NCBI RefSeq assembly: GCF_011398155.1
Contig: NZ_AP021888.1
Span: 124,001 to 188,000, forward strand
Source: Thiosulfativibrio zosterae
GTDB taxonomy: Bacteria; Pseudomonadota; Gammaproteobacteria; Thiomicrospirales; Thiomicrospiraceae
DNA: 64,000 nt
Direction of reading: 5' to 3'
Numbering within the stretch: position 1 is the first letter of the stretch; each line of letters begins with the position of its first letter. The translations under genes and the position numbers were made by a program. Shown piece after piece: positions 40,393-49,784 of this stretch. The notes beneath the pieces are model-generated. The model did not search any database. It saw nothing but the letters and a program-made list of their open reading frames with translations, and was not told the origin of the DNA.

Positions 40393-41796
40393 GTGCACAT
40401 GACCAACAAAAATGGTGACACTGGGGGGAATCCTAAAAACCCCATCTTCATCCAGCATGACCTTACGGATATTGAGCCGCTAGGGCAAGGGGAGTTTGCC
40501 TCTGTCTTTAAAGCAACTCAGGTTAAGCTTGACGCTGAGAAAGTCCAGACCATTCGTGTCGTTGATCGAACACATCACCACTTTGCATTAAAACGCGAAA
40601 AAGACTTATTGCTGTATCTCAATCAGTTTTCTGAGGATTTTCCGAGATTTAATGAAATCCGTAAACAAGGTTTTAGTTATCTGCAGTTTTTTGATTTTGT
40701 GGGCAAGAAATCTTTGCAACAGCAGGTTGATAAAAAGGGTGGCTTGTCGGACTCAAAGGCTCGGTTGCTGTTGTCGAATATGTTGTCAACCTTAAAGCGG
40801 GTTCATGAAGTTGGGTTTATTCATGGAGATGTTTGTCCGGATAATATTATCTGGGGCAAGGGTCGCTATTATTTGGTGGATTGGAGCAAAGCCATTCCAG
40901 GCATTGCGTCTTATGAAACGGAATTAATGGTGGGTGATAAACGCTATAGTGCACCGGAGCGCTTAAATGGCGAGTATACCGATGCCAGTGATGTTTATGC
41001 TTTGGGATGCACTTTGTATTTTGCCTTAACTGCTAAGCACATTTATCGTTTGAATGAAGCCCATTCCATGACGGATCAGTTGTATGCCCATGCTTTTAAC
41101 GCACCGCGCAAATTACAAAAGCTACCCAAAGATTGGCAATTTTTAATTCGTTGGATGACACAAAAAGACCCTCAAAAACGACTAGGCCTGGTTGATTTAG
41201 AGCAGTGGTTGGTGGATAAAACCCTTCCAAAAGAGATGCGCCAACCTTCATCAAATGAGCAAGAGGCTAAAAGTGACTTTCCTCAGGACAGTTTAGAGGC
41301 TTTGGCGAATTCTCATTATTTGTATGCCTTGTTCAAACAAGCAACCTTGTATGAAGCGCAAGGGGCTTTGGAAACCGCGTTTAATTTATATGAAAACTGC
41401 GCCTTTCATGGTTATACCCGAGCTGAAAACAATTTGGGTTTAATGTACGAAAAAGGCTCTCCAGTTAGGCAGTCTTATGAACAAGCCATGAATAATTTTC
41501 ATCAAGCGTTTCAAAAGGGCAACCCTTATGCGGCGTTTAATTTGGCCAGAATGTTTGAAGAAGGTTTAGGTACCGAAAAAAATCCTGAACAAGCTCACAA
41601 ACTGTATCGCTTTGCGGCTTTAAGGGGGCATTTTCCTGCTCAGAATAAGCTGGGTATGTGTTATTGGAAAGGCAGTTGCGTTAATAAAGATATCGCCCAA
41701 GCGCGTTATTGGTTTGGACTGGCGGCGCATTATGGTTATGAGCCTGCCGCTTCCAATATCAAAGCTTTGATGGCCGATTCTATCAAACAAGCCTAA
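40393..41796 (+). CDS. Atypical Ser/Thr protein kinase with C-terminal Sel1 repeats
   Basis: The 467-residue product has a protein kinase fold (about 24-270) followed by Sel1-like repeats (about 305-460; e.g. AENNLGLMYEKGS, AAFNLARMFEEGLG, AQNKLGMCYWKGS). The Gly-rich loop GQGEFASVF (31-39), the helix-C Glu, the catalytic Asp in HGDVCPDN (144-151), a metal-binding Asp in VDWS (162-165) and the APE motif (187-189) are present. The beta-3 Lys appears replaced by Arg (R55 in TIRVVDR), HRD is HGD, and the Lys of HRDxKxxN is Cys (C148). Activity is therefore uncertain. The GTG at 40393 has AGG nine bases upstream; ATG 40399 is an alternative start. It follows the adhesin terminator in the same direction. 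A role in controlling the adhesin or its export is only suggested by position. Confidence 0.82.
   Translation: MHMTNKNGDTGGNPKNPIFIQHDLTDIEPLGQGEFASVFKATQVKLDAEKVQTIRVVDRTHHHFALKREKDLLLYLNQFSEDFPRFNEIRKQGFSYLQFFDFVGKKSLQQQVDKKGGLSDSKARLLLSNMLSTLKRVHEVGFIHGDVCPDNIIWGKGRYYLVDWSKAIPGIASYETELMVGDKRYSAPERLNGEYTDASDVYALGCTLYFALTAKHIYRLNEAHSMTDQLYAHAFNAPRKLQKLPKDWQFLIRWMTQKDPQKRLGLVDLEQWLVDKTLPKEMRQPSSNEQEAKSDFPQDSLEALANSHYLYALFKQATLYEAQGALETAFNLYENCAFHGYTRAENNLGLMYEKGSPVRQSYEQAMNNFHQAFQKGNPYAAFNLARMFEEGLGTEKNPEQAHKLYRFAALRGHFPAQNKLGMCYWKGSCVNKDIAQARYWFGLAAHYGYEPAASNIKALMADSIKQA
41181..41192. repeat. Near-copy of the palindrome (ACTAGGCCTGGT)
   Basis: One mismatch to ACCAGGCCTGGT, inside the kinase gene. 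Confidence 0.5.
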
Positions 41797-41822
41797 ACTA
41801 ATTTAACTCAACTTAGACTATT

Positions 41823-42245
41823 TTAGGTTTTCTTTTTATCCATCAATAAGTTGGCCATGTGACTTAGCCATTCACTGAACGCACGCATTTCAGGTTTAGA
41901 AATTTCAATAATATCTGCCAAACTGTACTCTCCCAACGGATAGTCTGCATTGGTACAAGCACATTTGATTAAATACAAAATCTGCGCCTGGCTCATGTCC
42001 TTACTGGGTAAAAAATAAGTGGTTTTGGCCAAAAGCGTGGCTTTTAAAATGTTCATCCAGTGATGAACAGGGGCATGATGTTCTTGCAACAGCAGTTGCT
42101 CAGCTTGGGGTGGCGTGACTTGTTCTTGCAGCGCCAAAAGTTGTGCTAAGGAATAACGCGTTAATAAATCTTCAGCCACATCTCTCGCATTGGGCGGCAA
42201 ATCTAATAAAGCTTTTTTTTCGTAGGATTTTTCGATTAGATGCAT
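41823..42245 (-). CDS. Unknown helical protein
   Basis: A 140-residue, mostly alpha-helical soluble protein with no signal peptide or membrane segment; I do not recognise its family. It contains two Cys in KCACTNADYPLG and several His (EHHAPVHHWM). It converges with the kinase gene, leaving 26 bases between the stops, and is divergent from apt across a 125-bp spacer. The ATG at 42245 is the first in frame; CTAAAGAAGATTCT precedes it, a weak ribosome site. Confidence 0.65.
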   Translation of the reverse strand: MHLIEKSYEKKALLDLPPNARDVAEDLLTRYSLAQLLALQEQVTPPQAEQLLLQEHHAPVHHWMNILKATLLAKTTYFLPSKDMSQAQILYLIKCACTNADYPLGEYSLADIIEISKPEMRAFSEWLSHMANLLMDKKKT

Positions 42246-42312
42246 AGAATCTTCTTTAGCTATTCATAATGGTCTGATTGAATCCACAAACAACCCAATA
42301 AGTTTTTTTCAT

Positions 42313-42341
42313 TTTACCCAAATGGTTTACTGTAAGATAAT
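42313..42341 (+). promoter_or_regulatory. Sigma-70-type promoter for apt
   Basis: TTTACC (42313-42318) and GATAAT (42336-42341) are spaced by 17 bases, with four and five of six consensus matches, 29 bases before the apt ATG. Confidence 0.55.
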
Positions 42342-42370
42342 CTTTTTCTAATTTTTAGCCAAAGCGAATT

Positions 42371-42907
42371 ATGACCATGACTCAAGCAAAGCAACCGCAT
42401 CCATTGGCGCAATATTTAGATGCCGTTCCCAACTTTCCCAAAGAAGGTATTTTATTTCAAGATATCTCGCCGCTCTTAAAACACCATTTTAAAGAAACTA
42501 TTGATGCCATGTCAGAACTCTTTAGCGAACAAGAGTGGGCAGATGTTGATTATTTAATCGGCATAGAATCTCGCGGTTTTATCTTTGCCTCCGCCTTAGC
42601 TTATAAGCATAATAAAGGCTGTGTTAAGGTTCGCAAACCAGGCAAATTGCCCAATGTTTATGCCTCAATTTCCTATGGATTGGAGTATGGGTCTGACCGC
42701 TTAGAAATGCAAAAGGGTGATGGTAAAAAAGTGATTTTGTTTGATGACCTCATTGCCACTGGTGGTTCTATGGGCGCGGCTGCGCAACTGTGTGAGGAAG
42801 TGGGTTATGAGATTATGGGCATGGCCTGCTTAATTGATTTGGCCGCATTGAATAGTTTCTCTCATCAAGGCCAAGTGGTTCGTTCTGTGATGCAGTTTGC
42901 AGATTAA
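42371..42907 (+). CDS. apt: Adenine phosphoribosyltransferase
   Basis: Apt salvages adenine, making AMP from adenine and PRPP in the cytoplasm. The 178-residue product has the family N-terminus (FPKEGILFQDISPLL, 22-36), YLIGIESRGFIFASALA (61-77), the loop VRKPGKLPN and the PRPP-binding motif VILFDDLIATGGSM (121-134). Length matches the family. The start is the first of two ATGs two codons apart (MTMTQ); the ribosome site is weak. The diguanylate cyclase gene follows 36 bases later on the same strand and may be co-transcribed. Confidence 0.96.
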   Translation: MTMTQAKQPHPLAQYLDAVPNFPKEGILFQDISPLLKHHFKETIDAMSELFSEQEWADVDYLIGIESRGFIFASALAYKHNKGCVKVRKPGKLPNVYASISYGLEYGSDRLEMQKGDGKKVILFDDLIATGGSMGAAAQLCEEVGYEIMGMACLIDLAALNSFSHQGQVVRSVMQFAD

Positions 42908-42943
42908 TTTAATCCGGTTTTACCCTTTAATAAGGTGAGTTTT

Positions 42944-44329
42944 ATGCGAACGCCGCGTCTAACCAAAAGTATATTTCTAGATCAGTTTTTATTTATGCAG
43001 GCTGTGGGCGTCTTAATCGGCGTCTCTTTTCCATACTTTTTGGTGTGGTATGGCTTTCCTGAAGCGCAAGTGATGCATTGGGATTTCTTTATCGTGACGC
43101 AAATTGCCGGTCAAATGGTTGGCTTAGTGAGCTTTTTACTTATCTCTACGGTGATTCGTCCGCATTTAAAACTGCTATCTCATAAGATGCAAGAAATCGC
43201 CAATGGTTTAGACAATAAAAGTTTTTTAGATCAAAACGCGCGCTGTGAAGAAGGGTTTTGTCGCATTGAAGTCATGTCTAATGATGAAATTGGAGTCAGT
43301 GCACATGCCTATAATCAATTGTTGCAGGCCTTAATTCAAGCGCATGAAGTGGAGCGGGTTTACAACCGTTTTTCAAAAGTGATGTCTGAAAACTTAGAAA
43401 CCGATTCTTTAGCCGACAGAACGCTCGATTTACTCATCGAATCCACCCATATAGAAGCCGGCGCAATTTTGGTCGTGCAAGGCGGTGAGTTGGATTTAAT
43501 CGCTTCGCAAGGCATTTTGAATGCCCATAATTTAACCATGCATGATGTGGTCGTGCGCACGCTTAAAAAAGGCAAGTCGACTCATTTAATCTTGCCCAAT
43601 AATATTGACTTGGATGGCGTGCTCACCGAATTTAAACCTTCAGAAGTGTTTATTGAGCCTATCGAGTTTAAAGGCGTCAATTTGGGTGTTTTGGTCGCTG
43701 CAACGGGGGCACATCCTTCTGATGAGCGCACAGAACAACTGATACAGCTGTTTAGCCGAAGTTTAGGCTTGGCATTGAATAACGCCATGATTCACTCAAA
43801 ATTCCAAAAGCTCGCCGCAGTAGATGGCTTAACCAATGTCTACAATCGCCGATTTGGAATGGAGCGTTTAAAAGAAGATTTCTCTCGTTCTGTTAGAGAT
43901 CGTTCAAATCTCAGTTTGGCCATGGTGGATATTGATCACTTCAAAAAAGTGAACGATACCTATGGGCATTTGGTGGGCGATAAGGTTATTGTCTTGATTG
44001 CAGCCATTATTAAAAAGGCATTACGCGATGGCGATATCGTGGTGCGTTACGGTGGCGAAGAGTTTTTGCTGGTCTTACATGGTGCATCTTGTGGCGATGC
44101 AGAGGTGGTATGTGAGCGCATTCGCCATCAAGTAAACGACACCATTTTTAAAGATGGCGATCAGCAAATTGATTTAACCGTGAGCATTGGCTTGGTGTCT
44201 TATCCAGAGCAAATGTCCGGTAATGAAGTTGAGTTGCTCGATAAAGCTGACCAAGCCTTATATCATGGCAAGCAAACCGGCCGTAATAAAGTGGTGCGCT
44301 ATGGCTCTTTGAAAGCCGGCATAAAATAG
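42944..44329 (+). CDS. Diguanylate cyclase: membrane, HAMP-like and GAF regions with GGEEF
   Basis: Makes the second messenger c-di-GMP from two GTP. The 461-residue product has two transmembrane helices (about 17-38 and 50-71), a HAMP-like linker (about 75-135) and a GAF-like sensor domain (about 140-285). The GGDEF domain (about 290-455) has the active site GGEEF (370-374). The product-inhibition I-site RxxD (R361-D364) lies five residues before it, so feedback control is expected. ATG 42944 has AAGGTGA five bases upstream; a GTG nine bases earlier is unlikely. It is followed by a strong hairpin shared with argH. As an apparently active cyclase near a LapA-type adhesin it could contribute to biofilm control, which is inference. 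Confidence 0.93.
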   Translation: MRTPRLTKSIFLDQFLFMQAVGVLIGVSFPYFLVWYGFPEAQVMHWDFFIVTQIAGQMVGLVSFLLISTVIRPHLKLLSHKMQEIANGLDNKSFLDQNARCEEGFCRIEVMSNDEIGVSAHAYNQLLQALIQAHEVERVYNRFSKVMSENLETDSLADRTLDLLIESTHIEAGAILVVQGGELDLIASQGILNAHNLTMHDVVVRTLKKGKSTHLILPNNIDLDGVLTEFKPSEVFIEPIEFKGVNLGVLVAATGAHPSDERTEQLIQLFSRSLGLALNNAMIHSKFQKLAAVDGLTNVYNRRFGMERLKEDFSRSVRDRSNLSLAMVDIDHFKKVNDTYGHLVGDKVIVLIAAIIKKALRDGDIVVRYGGEEFLLVLHGASCGDAEVVCERIRHQVNDTIFKDGDQQIDLTVSIGLVSYPEQMSGNEVELLDKADQALYHGKQTGRNKVVRYGSLKAGIK

Positions 44330-44357
44330 CCCAAACTTTTCAAATGCTCTAAATAAT

Positions 44358-44378
44358 AAAGCCGCTAAAAGCGGCTTT
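44358..44378. terminator. Bidirectional terminator between the cyclase gene and argH
   Basis: Perfect 9-bp stem AAAGCCGCT / AGCGGCTTT with a three-base loop, placed between convergent genes (stops at 44329 and 44399). Confidence 0.85.
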
Positions 44379-44398
44379 GTTGTTTAAGCGAAGAGAAT

Positions 44399-45790
44399 TT
44401 ACAAATCGGCTTTGGCGCGTTCGATAGCGGCTTTAACTTGATTAGGCGCAGTGCCTCCCAAGTGATTACGAGCTGCCACAGAACCTTCCAAAGTCAGTAC
44501 TTCATACACATCTTCGGTAATGTCAGCGCAAAAACCTTGCAAAGTTTCTAACGACATCTCAGACAAATCTTGCTTGGTTTTAACACCATGTGCCACCGCC
44601 AATCCCACCACTTCGTGAGAGTCGCGGAAAGCCATGCCTTTGTTGCGTACCAAATAATCAGCCAAGTCCGTTGCGGTCGAAAAACCTCGTTTGGCCGCTT
44701 CATAGGTGTTTTCGCGTTTAACAATAATGGCTGGCACCATATCGGCAAAAGCACGCAAACTGCCTTTAACGGTGTCCACGGTATCAAATAAAGGTTCTTT
44801 GTCTTCTTGGTTGTCTTTGTTATAGGCTAAAGGCTGTGACTTCATCAGCGTCAGCAAACTCATCAAATGGCCATAGACACGCCCAGATTTTCCGCGCACC
44901 AGTTCGGGCACATCCGGGTTTTTCTTTTGCGGCATGATGGAAGAGCCGGTGCAAAAACGATCGGGTAGATCAATAAACTGAAATTGTGCCGAAGACCATA
45001 AGACTAACTCTTCTGAAAAACGCGATAAATGCATCATTAAGGTGGCGGCAAAAGCTGTGAATTCAATCGCAAAATCACGATCCGAAACACCATCTAAAGA
45101 GTTTTCTGAAATACGCTCAAACCCTAACAAACGCGCCGTGGTTTCACGGTTAATGGGATAAGTTGTTCCCGCCAAAGCCGCTGACCCCAATACCAAAGTA
45201 TTAACGCGTTTGCGGCAGTCTTGCAAGCGCTCCACATCGCGCTTCAACATCTCAAACCAAGCCATCATGTGGTGGCCAAAAGTCACAGGCTGTGCGGTTT
45301 GCAAATGGGTAAAGCCTGGCATAATGGTGTCAAATTCACGCTCGGCAAGGCTTAAAATGCCCTGCTGCAAACGCTTAAGCTCTGGCAAAATCATGTCAAT
45401 CTCGTCGCGTAGATACAAGCGAATGTCGGTCGCCACCTGGTCATTACGCGAGCGACCCGTGTGCAATTTTTTACCGGTAATGCCAATCAAGCCAGTCAAC
45501 AATGATTCGATATTCATGTGAATGTCTTCTTGCTTAATGGACCATTGCACTTCGCCAGCTTCAATTTTAGCCAAAATTTTAACCAGGCCTGCTTCTATAT
45601 CGGACAATTCTTGGGCACTCAGAATACCGGCTTCGGTCAGCATTTTGGCGTGTGCCACAGACCCTTCAATGTCTTGGCGATACATACGGTGGTCAAATTG
45701 AATTGAGGCGGTAAACTCTTCAACAAAAGCATCGGTAGATTCACTAAAACGCGCGCTAGAAAGTTTTTCTTGGTTGTGCTGATTGCTCAT
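44399..45790 (-). CDS. argH: Argininosuccinate lyase
   Basis: The last enzyme of arginine synthesis, splitting argininosuccinate into arginine and fumarate. The 463-residue product has the fumarase/lyase superfamily signature [12 protein letters not shown] (282-293) with the catalytic Ser, the [13 protein letters not shown] stretch (110-122) and His in [11 protein letters not shown] (H162). Length fits the family. The ATG at 45790 is preceded by AAAGAGAATATT. On the minus strand a perfect TATAAT (45861-45856) lies 66 bases upstream and may be the -10, though I see no good -35. It stands alone, not in an arg operon. A one-mismatch copy of the palindrome lies at 45582. Confidence 0.97.
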   Translation of the reverse strand: MSNQHNQEKLSSARFSESTDAFVEEFTASIQFDHRMYRQDIEGSVAHAKMLTEAGILSAQELSDIEAGLVKILAKIEAGEVQWSIKQEDIHMNIESLLTGLIGITGKKLHTGRSRNDQVATDIRLYLRDEIDMILPELKRLQQGILSLAEREFDTIMPGFTHLQTAQPVTFGHHMMAWFEMLKRDVERLQDCRKRVNTLVLGSAALAGTTYPINRETTARLLGFERISENSLDGVSDRDFAIEFTAFAATLMMHLSRFSEELVLWSSAQFQFIDLPDRFCTGSSIMPQKKNPDVPELVRGKSGRVYGHLMSLLTLMKSQPLAYNKDNQEDKEPLFDTVDTVKGSLRAFADMVPAIIVKRENTYEAAKRGFSTATDLADYLVRNKGMAFRDSHEVVGLAVAHGVKTKQDLSEMSLETLQGFCADITEDVYEVLTLEGSVAARNHLGGTAPNQVKAAIERAKADL

Positions 45791-45912
45791 AATATTCTCT
45801 TTAAAGACAGTGCTTTTGCAGGGGCAAAAGTCAAGATTTGGTCAGGATTGGGCATATTATAAAGACTTTTATGGCTGAAATTCAGCAACAATCCTGGTGA
45901 GGGTTTACAAAG

Positions 45913-46449
45913 TTACTTCAACTGTTCTGGCATGGCGGGTAAGCGAATGGGATTATTTAAAGCTTGATAACCCAGGTTTAGACGCTGATGAATTAAAGCG
46001 GCATACATATCTAAGTTTGAAATACCCACGATGCGAGGCGCGATTTCTTTGCCTTGGCTATCAAAAAACACCAAGGTGGGCGTTAGGTCGGCGTGAATAT
46101 TGTCTGACCAAGTTCGCATATTCAGCGGTTTGCCATCAAAGCCAGGCATGGTCAATTCGTGGTCAATCACTATGTGGCGCATAACAACATACTTGCCTTG
46201 ATACAGGCCTCCTAATTCCATTGGGTCAAGGACTTCGTGGCGTAAGGTATGGCAAAAGTCACACCAGGTTGCGCCAAACATCAACATAATCGGCAAGTTT
46301 TTCTGTTTGGCTTCTTGCGCGACTGCTTGCAGATTGGTTAATTCAGGCAAGGCGTTTTCAGGTTTTCCGCTTTGGGCCTGCACAGAACCCAATCCAAACA
46401 TCAAAATCAAACCGATTAAGCGTGAAAAAGTTTTGCTCAACTGAAGCAT
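45913..46449 (-). CDS. Periplasmic thioredoxin-like protein
   Basis: The 178-residue product begins with a signal peptide (basic start, hydrophobic core about 10-21, likely cleavage after VQA near residue 25). The mature part is a thioredoxin fold with the motif WCDFC (62-66) and a cis-Pro loop (LTPTLVFFD). The CDFC centre and the sequence around it (LMFGATWCDFCHTLRHEV) resemble SoxW/DsbD-C-like periplasmic thioredoxins, which keep partner proteins or c-type cytochromes reduced. It is divergent from hemC, and 122 bases from argH. The exact partner is unknown. Confidence 0.82.
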   Translation of the reverse strand: MLQLSKTFSRLIGLILMFGLGSVQAQSGKPENALPELTNLQAVAQEAKQKNLPIMLMFGATWCDFCHTLRHEVLDPMELGGLYQGKYVVMRHIVIDHELTMPGFDGKPLNMRTWSDNIHADLTPTLVFFDSQGKEIAPRIVGISNLDMYAALIHQRLNLGYQALNNPIRLPAMPEQLK

Positions 46450-46561
46450 TTTTATTCCTTTTAGTCAGGGAGTCATTGTTTACAAAACATTTTAATCCAA
46501 ATGCCACATGACTTTCAGTAAAATGGTCTGATTCAACTATGGTCTCAAAAAAAGAAGAATT

Positions 46562-47503
46562 ATGAAAAAAAAGCTCAGAATCGCAACTCGTAAAAGTCCT
46601 TTAGCCATGTGGCAAGCGGAATTTGTGAAAGCCCAGTTAGAAAAAGCCCACCCAGGTCTAACGGTTGAGCTTTTACCGATGAGCACCCAAGGCGACAAAA
46701 TACTCGATGTACCTTTGGCTAAAATTGGTGGCAAAGGTTTGTTTACCAAAGAACTCGAAGAGCGCATGATGGATGGTGATGCAGATATTGCCGTGCATTC
46801 AATGAAAGATGTTCCGATGGAATTACCCGATGGTTTTGCGTTGGGCGCCATTTTAGAGCGTCACGCACCGACAGATGCCTTTGTGTCCAACCGATTTAAG
46901 CGTTTTGAAGACTTGCCACAAGGTGCTATTTTAGGCACTTCCAGTTTGCGACGCAAAGCACAGCTGCTAGCGCAACGCCCAGATTTGGATGTGCGTGACT
47001 TGCGCGGCAATGTCGGCACGCGTTTAGGTAAGTTAGATGCGGGTGAATATGATGCCATCGTTTTAGCGACTTCTGGGCTGCAGCGTTTAGAGTTGGGTGA
47101 GCGTATTCGTCATGAAATTGCCCCAGAAGTCTGTTTGCCCGCCGTCACTCAGGGCACTCTGGGCATTGAATACTTTGAAAGAGATCAAGATGTTTGGGAT
47201 TTGATTCAAGTGTTGAACCATCCAGAAACCATGATTCGAACGCGTGCAGAACGCGCTATGAACCATCGTTTAGAAGGCGGATGTCAGGTGCCGATTGGGG
47301 TGTTTGCGGAGTTGATTGGTGAAGATGACATTCGCTTAAGAGGCCTAGTTGGCACCTTAGATGGCAAAACCTTGCTAACAAATGAACAAATGGGTTCTGT
47401 GGATGACCCAGAAGCCTTGGGTATTGCGGTCGCAGAAAATTTACTGTCGCAGGGTGCAGCAGAAATTTTGGCAGAGGTTTACGGAACCCATTCAAAGGGC
47501 TAA
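46562..47503 (+). CDS. hemC: Porphobilinogen deaminase (hydroxymethylbilane synthase)
   Basis: Joins four porphobilinogen units into hydroxymethylbilane, using a covalent dipyrromethane cofactor. The 313-residue product shows [11 protein letters not shown] near the start, the catalytic Asp in HSMKDVP (D83), the Arg-rich [11 protein letters not shown] and the cofactor Cys in EGGCQVPIG (C241). Length is normal. The ATG is preceded by AAAGAAGAATT. It is the first of four co-directional heme genes (hemC, hemD, hemX, hemY), with gaps of 32 and 38 bases and a 4-base overlap. Confidence 0.97.
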   Translation: MKKKLRIATRKSPLAMWQAEFVKAQLEKAHPGLTVELLPMSTQGDKILDVPLAKIGGKGLFTKELEERMMDGDADIAVHSMKDVPMELPDGFALGAILERHAPTDAFVSNRFKRFEDLPQGAILGTSSLRRKAQLLAQRPDLDVRDLRGNVGTRLGKLDAGEYDAIVLATSGLQRLELGERIRHEIAPEVCLPAVTQGTLGIEYFERDQDVWDLIQVLNHPETMIRTRAERAMNHRLEGGCQVPIGVFAELIGEDDIRLRGLVGTLDGKTLLTNEQMGSVDDPEALGIAVAENLLSQGAAEILAEVYGTHSKG

Positions 47504-47535
47504 GTTGGCCGACAACGACTAAACGAGGACTGTGC

Positions 47536-48378
47536 ATGGCCAGTTTTACTTTGTTGAATACCCGTCCGGCTCGTCAAGCAGATGGCTTAAACGCCTTAGT
47601 GGCTTCGCAAGGGGGATTGGCTTTAAGCTGTCCCAGTTTGCATATCGCCGCACTGGCGTTGCCGCAGTTTGAAACTTCTCGCGTGTTATCGGCTGAACAG
47701 GCAGCAAGCCAACCTAGCCTATCTTTAGAGAGTTTATTTAGGGTTGATCACTGGGTGTTTATCAGTGTCAATGCGGTGCAGCATTTTGCTGAAGCCTTAG
47801 CGCCAGAATGGTCAGCGTTGCAACAGCAATTAAGCATGCCTTCAGCCCCACGGGTTCATGCCATTGGTGAAGCCACTGCCAAAGCGCTAATAAATGCTGG
47901 TTTGCCAACTCAACAACCCTTGCATGCGCAGTTTGACTCGGAAAGTTTACTGGCCAGTGAAGCTTTTCAATCACTTTGCGATGCTAAAGTGCTCATTTTG
48001 AAAGGCTTGGGCGGCAGAGAAACCTTGGCCAATGAACTGAAAATTCGGGGTGCGCAAGTGTGCGCCTGGTCGTTATATGAACGCCAAATAGCCCCTTGGT
48101 GTGCAGAGGTTTGGCAAAGGTTTCAAACGCAGCCAGAGCCCATGCTGTTATTCAGCAGCCAAGGCAGTTTTGATGCCTTTCAATCTCAAATCAAGTTGCA
48201 TGAAGCATCTGAAGCCTGGCAATGGGCTTTGCAACAAGAAAGCGTCGTTTTCAGTGAGCGCATTAAAAATCATTGCCGCGAAGCGGGTTGGATAGGCGCC
48301 ATTGAAGTGGTGCCGATTCAAAGCGATTTAGGAATTTTACATGCCATTGATTACTTGCGCGAAAGACGCAATGTTTAA
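47536..48378 (+). CDS. hemD: Uroporphyrinogen-III synthase
   Basis: Closes hydroxymethylbilane with inversion of ring D to give uroporphyrinogen III. Sequence is poorly conserved in this family. The 280-residue product has the expected NTRPARQADGLNALV start, the domain-linking HAIGEATAKALINAGL, LILKGLGGRETLANEL and LLFSSQGSFDAF. Position directly between hemC and a HemX-type gene makes the call firm. ATG 47536 follows GAGGAC at a suitable distance. Confidence 0.93.
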   Translation: MASFTLLNTRPARQADGLNALVASQGGLALSCPSLHIAALALPQFETSRVLSAEQAASQPSLSLESLFRVDHWVFISVNAVQHFAEALAPEWSALQQQLSMPSAPRVHAIGEATAKALINAGLPTQQPLHAQFDSESLLASEAFQSLCDAKVLILKGLGGRETLANELKIRGAQVCAWSLYERQIAPWCAEVWQRFQTQPEPMLLFSSQGSFDAFQSQIKLHEASEAWQWALQQESVVFSERIKNHCREAGWIGAIEVVPIQSDLGILHAIDYLRERRNV

Positions 48379-48416
48379 AGTGATCAAGGTGTTTGGAGCA
48401 AAAGGCGACAGTCAAC

Positions 48417-49784
48417 ATGAAAAGTGAAACCATTACACCGAAAGCCAATAGACGCATTTTGGATGCGCAGTTAGTGGACGAAGAGCCACGCGCGGATTCG
48501 AGACCTTTTGATACCTTTCATCAGGAGTCCGCAGCGTCCAAATCAACAAAAAACCCTGAGAAAAATTCGGTTTTAAGTGCCTTGCTACCCCAAAAGTTTT
48601 CTGACTATTTGCAGTTGATTTTGGGTTTTTCAGTTTTGTTGCTGATTTTAGTGTTGTGGCTCAAGCAAAAAGACCAAGATTGGCAGATAGAGCAAATCAA
48701 TCAACTGCAATCACAAGTGGCACAGTTATCTCATGTGCAAGAAACCTTGCAAAGCAAACAATCCGATTTACAACAGTCTTTAGAGGCGCAACAACAGGCT
48801 GCCTTGGCTTTAGAAAATAAACCTTTGGTTTCGCAGGCCGATTTAGAAAATTTAAAATCTCAGCTTAAAACGCTTGAAAGCCAAGTCACTGATTTTTCTT
48901 TATCCGCGCAAAGCCAGGCCAAAACAGTTTTGGATGAAGCTCAAAAAACCTTACAAGACTGGTTAGCCAATCAAAGTTTAGCCAAACCGAATGATGAGAG
49001 TCTGCCAGAAGCCGTGCAACAGCGTCTGCAATCAATGGGGCAACAGCTGACAGATTTATTTGCCTTCAAAGACCAGCAGTTAGCGCAAAAAGCACCTGAA
49101 AAAACGGACCCCTTAAGTGAAATGCAGTTGCAAAAGTGGATTTTAGAAATCAACACGCAATGGTTATTAGCGGGCAATATTGTCCAAACCCAACAGCGTT
49201 TGCAGGCCTTAGAACAGGCGGCGGGCTTAAGTGATTTTTCACAAAAAATGCACTTGATGCGTCTTATCGGAGAAGACTTGGCGCGTTTAGATAATCTGAA
49301 TACAACAATGGCTACTGCGCTATGGAAACCTGAGGCATCTAGTGCCTTAAAAGTCTGGTTGTCAAAACAGTCGCAACAAAAACAGGCGGCGAACCCAGAA
49401 AACACAGCGCTAAAAATGCCGCTGTCAGAAGAATCAAACATTCAAACCCCAGAAACACTTTCGCCCTGGCAGCGTTTGCAACAGGCATTTGCATCGGTAT
49501 TTACCGTTAAAAAGCGCGAATCTGATCAAGACCTCACGCGTGTTGAGCAAAGCCTGATGCAAGATGTGTTGTTACAGCGTGCTTATTTGTGGGTAGAGCA
49601 GTTGGATTGGGCAATGCAATCTGGCTCTGAAATCAAAAAGCAGCAGGCCTTAACGCAACTCAATACCTATGTTAGCCAGTATTGGCCAACATCAAACCAG
49701 GCAGAATTAGACAGCTTATTACAGCCCTATGAGTCTGTGCAATTTAAAGCACTACAACCCTTAAGCGTGGTGAATGCATTATGA
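48417..49784 (+). CDS. hemX: HemX-type membrane protein
   Basis: The 455-residue product has a short cytoplasmic N-terminus, one transmembrane helix (about 64-83) and a long coiled-coil region rich in Gln and Leu. A helical domain typical of proteobacterial HemX follows. HemX is annotated in some databases as uroporphyrin-III methyltransferase, but it lacks a SAM-binding methylase domain; its function in the heme operon is not settled. ATG 48417 is preferred; an in-frame TTG at 48393 has a ribosome-like AAGGTG too close to it. The stop overlaps the hemY start (ATGA). Confidence 0.88.
   Translation: MKSETITPKANRRILDAQLVDEEPRADSRPFDTFHQESAASKSTKNPEKNSVLSALLPQKFSDYLQLILGFSVLLLILVLWLKQKDQDWQIEQINQLQSQVAQLSHVQETLQSKQSDLQQSLEAQQQAALALENKPLVSQADLENLKSQLKTLESQVTDFSLSAQSQAKTVLDEAQKTLQDWLANQSLAKPNDESLPEAVQQRLQSMGQQLTDLFAFKDQQLAQKAPEKTDPLSEMQLQKWILEINTQWLLAGNIVQTQQRLQALEQAAGLSDFSQKMHLMRLIGEDLARLDNLNTTMATALWKPEASSALKVWLSKQSQQKQAANPENTALKMPLSEESNIQTPETLSPWQRLQQAFASVFTVKKRESDQDLTRVEQSLMQDVLLQRAYLWVEQLDWAMQSGSEIKKQQALTQLNTYVSQYWPTSNQAELDSLLQPYESVQFKALQPLSVVNAL

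Noticed and set aside
48971-49441. 156-codon minus-strand frame rich in Cys
   Set aside because: Shadow of the hemX coiled-coil region.
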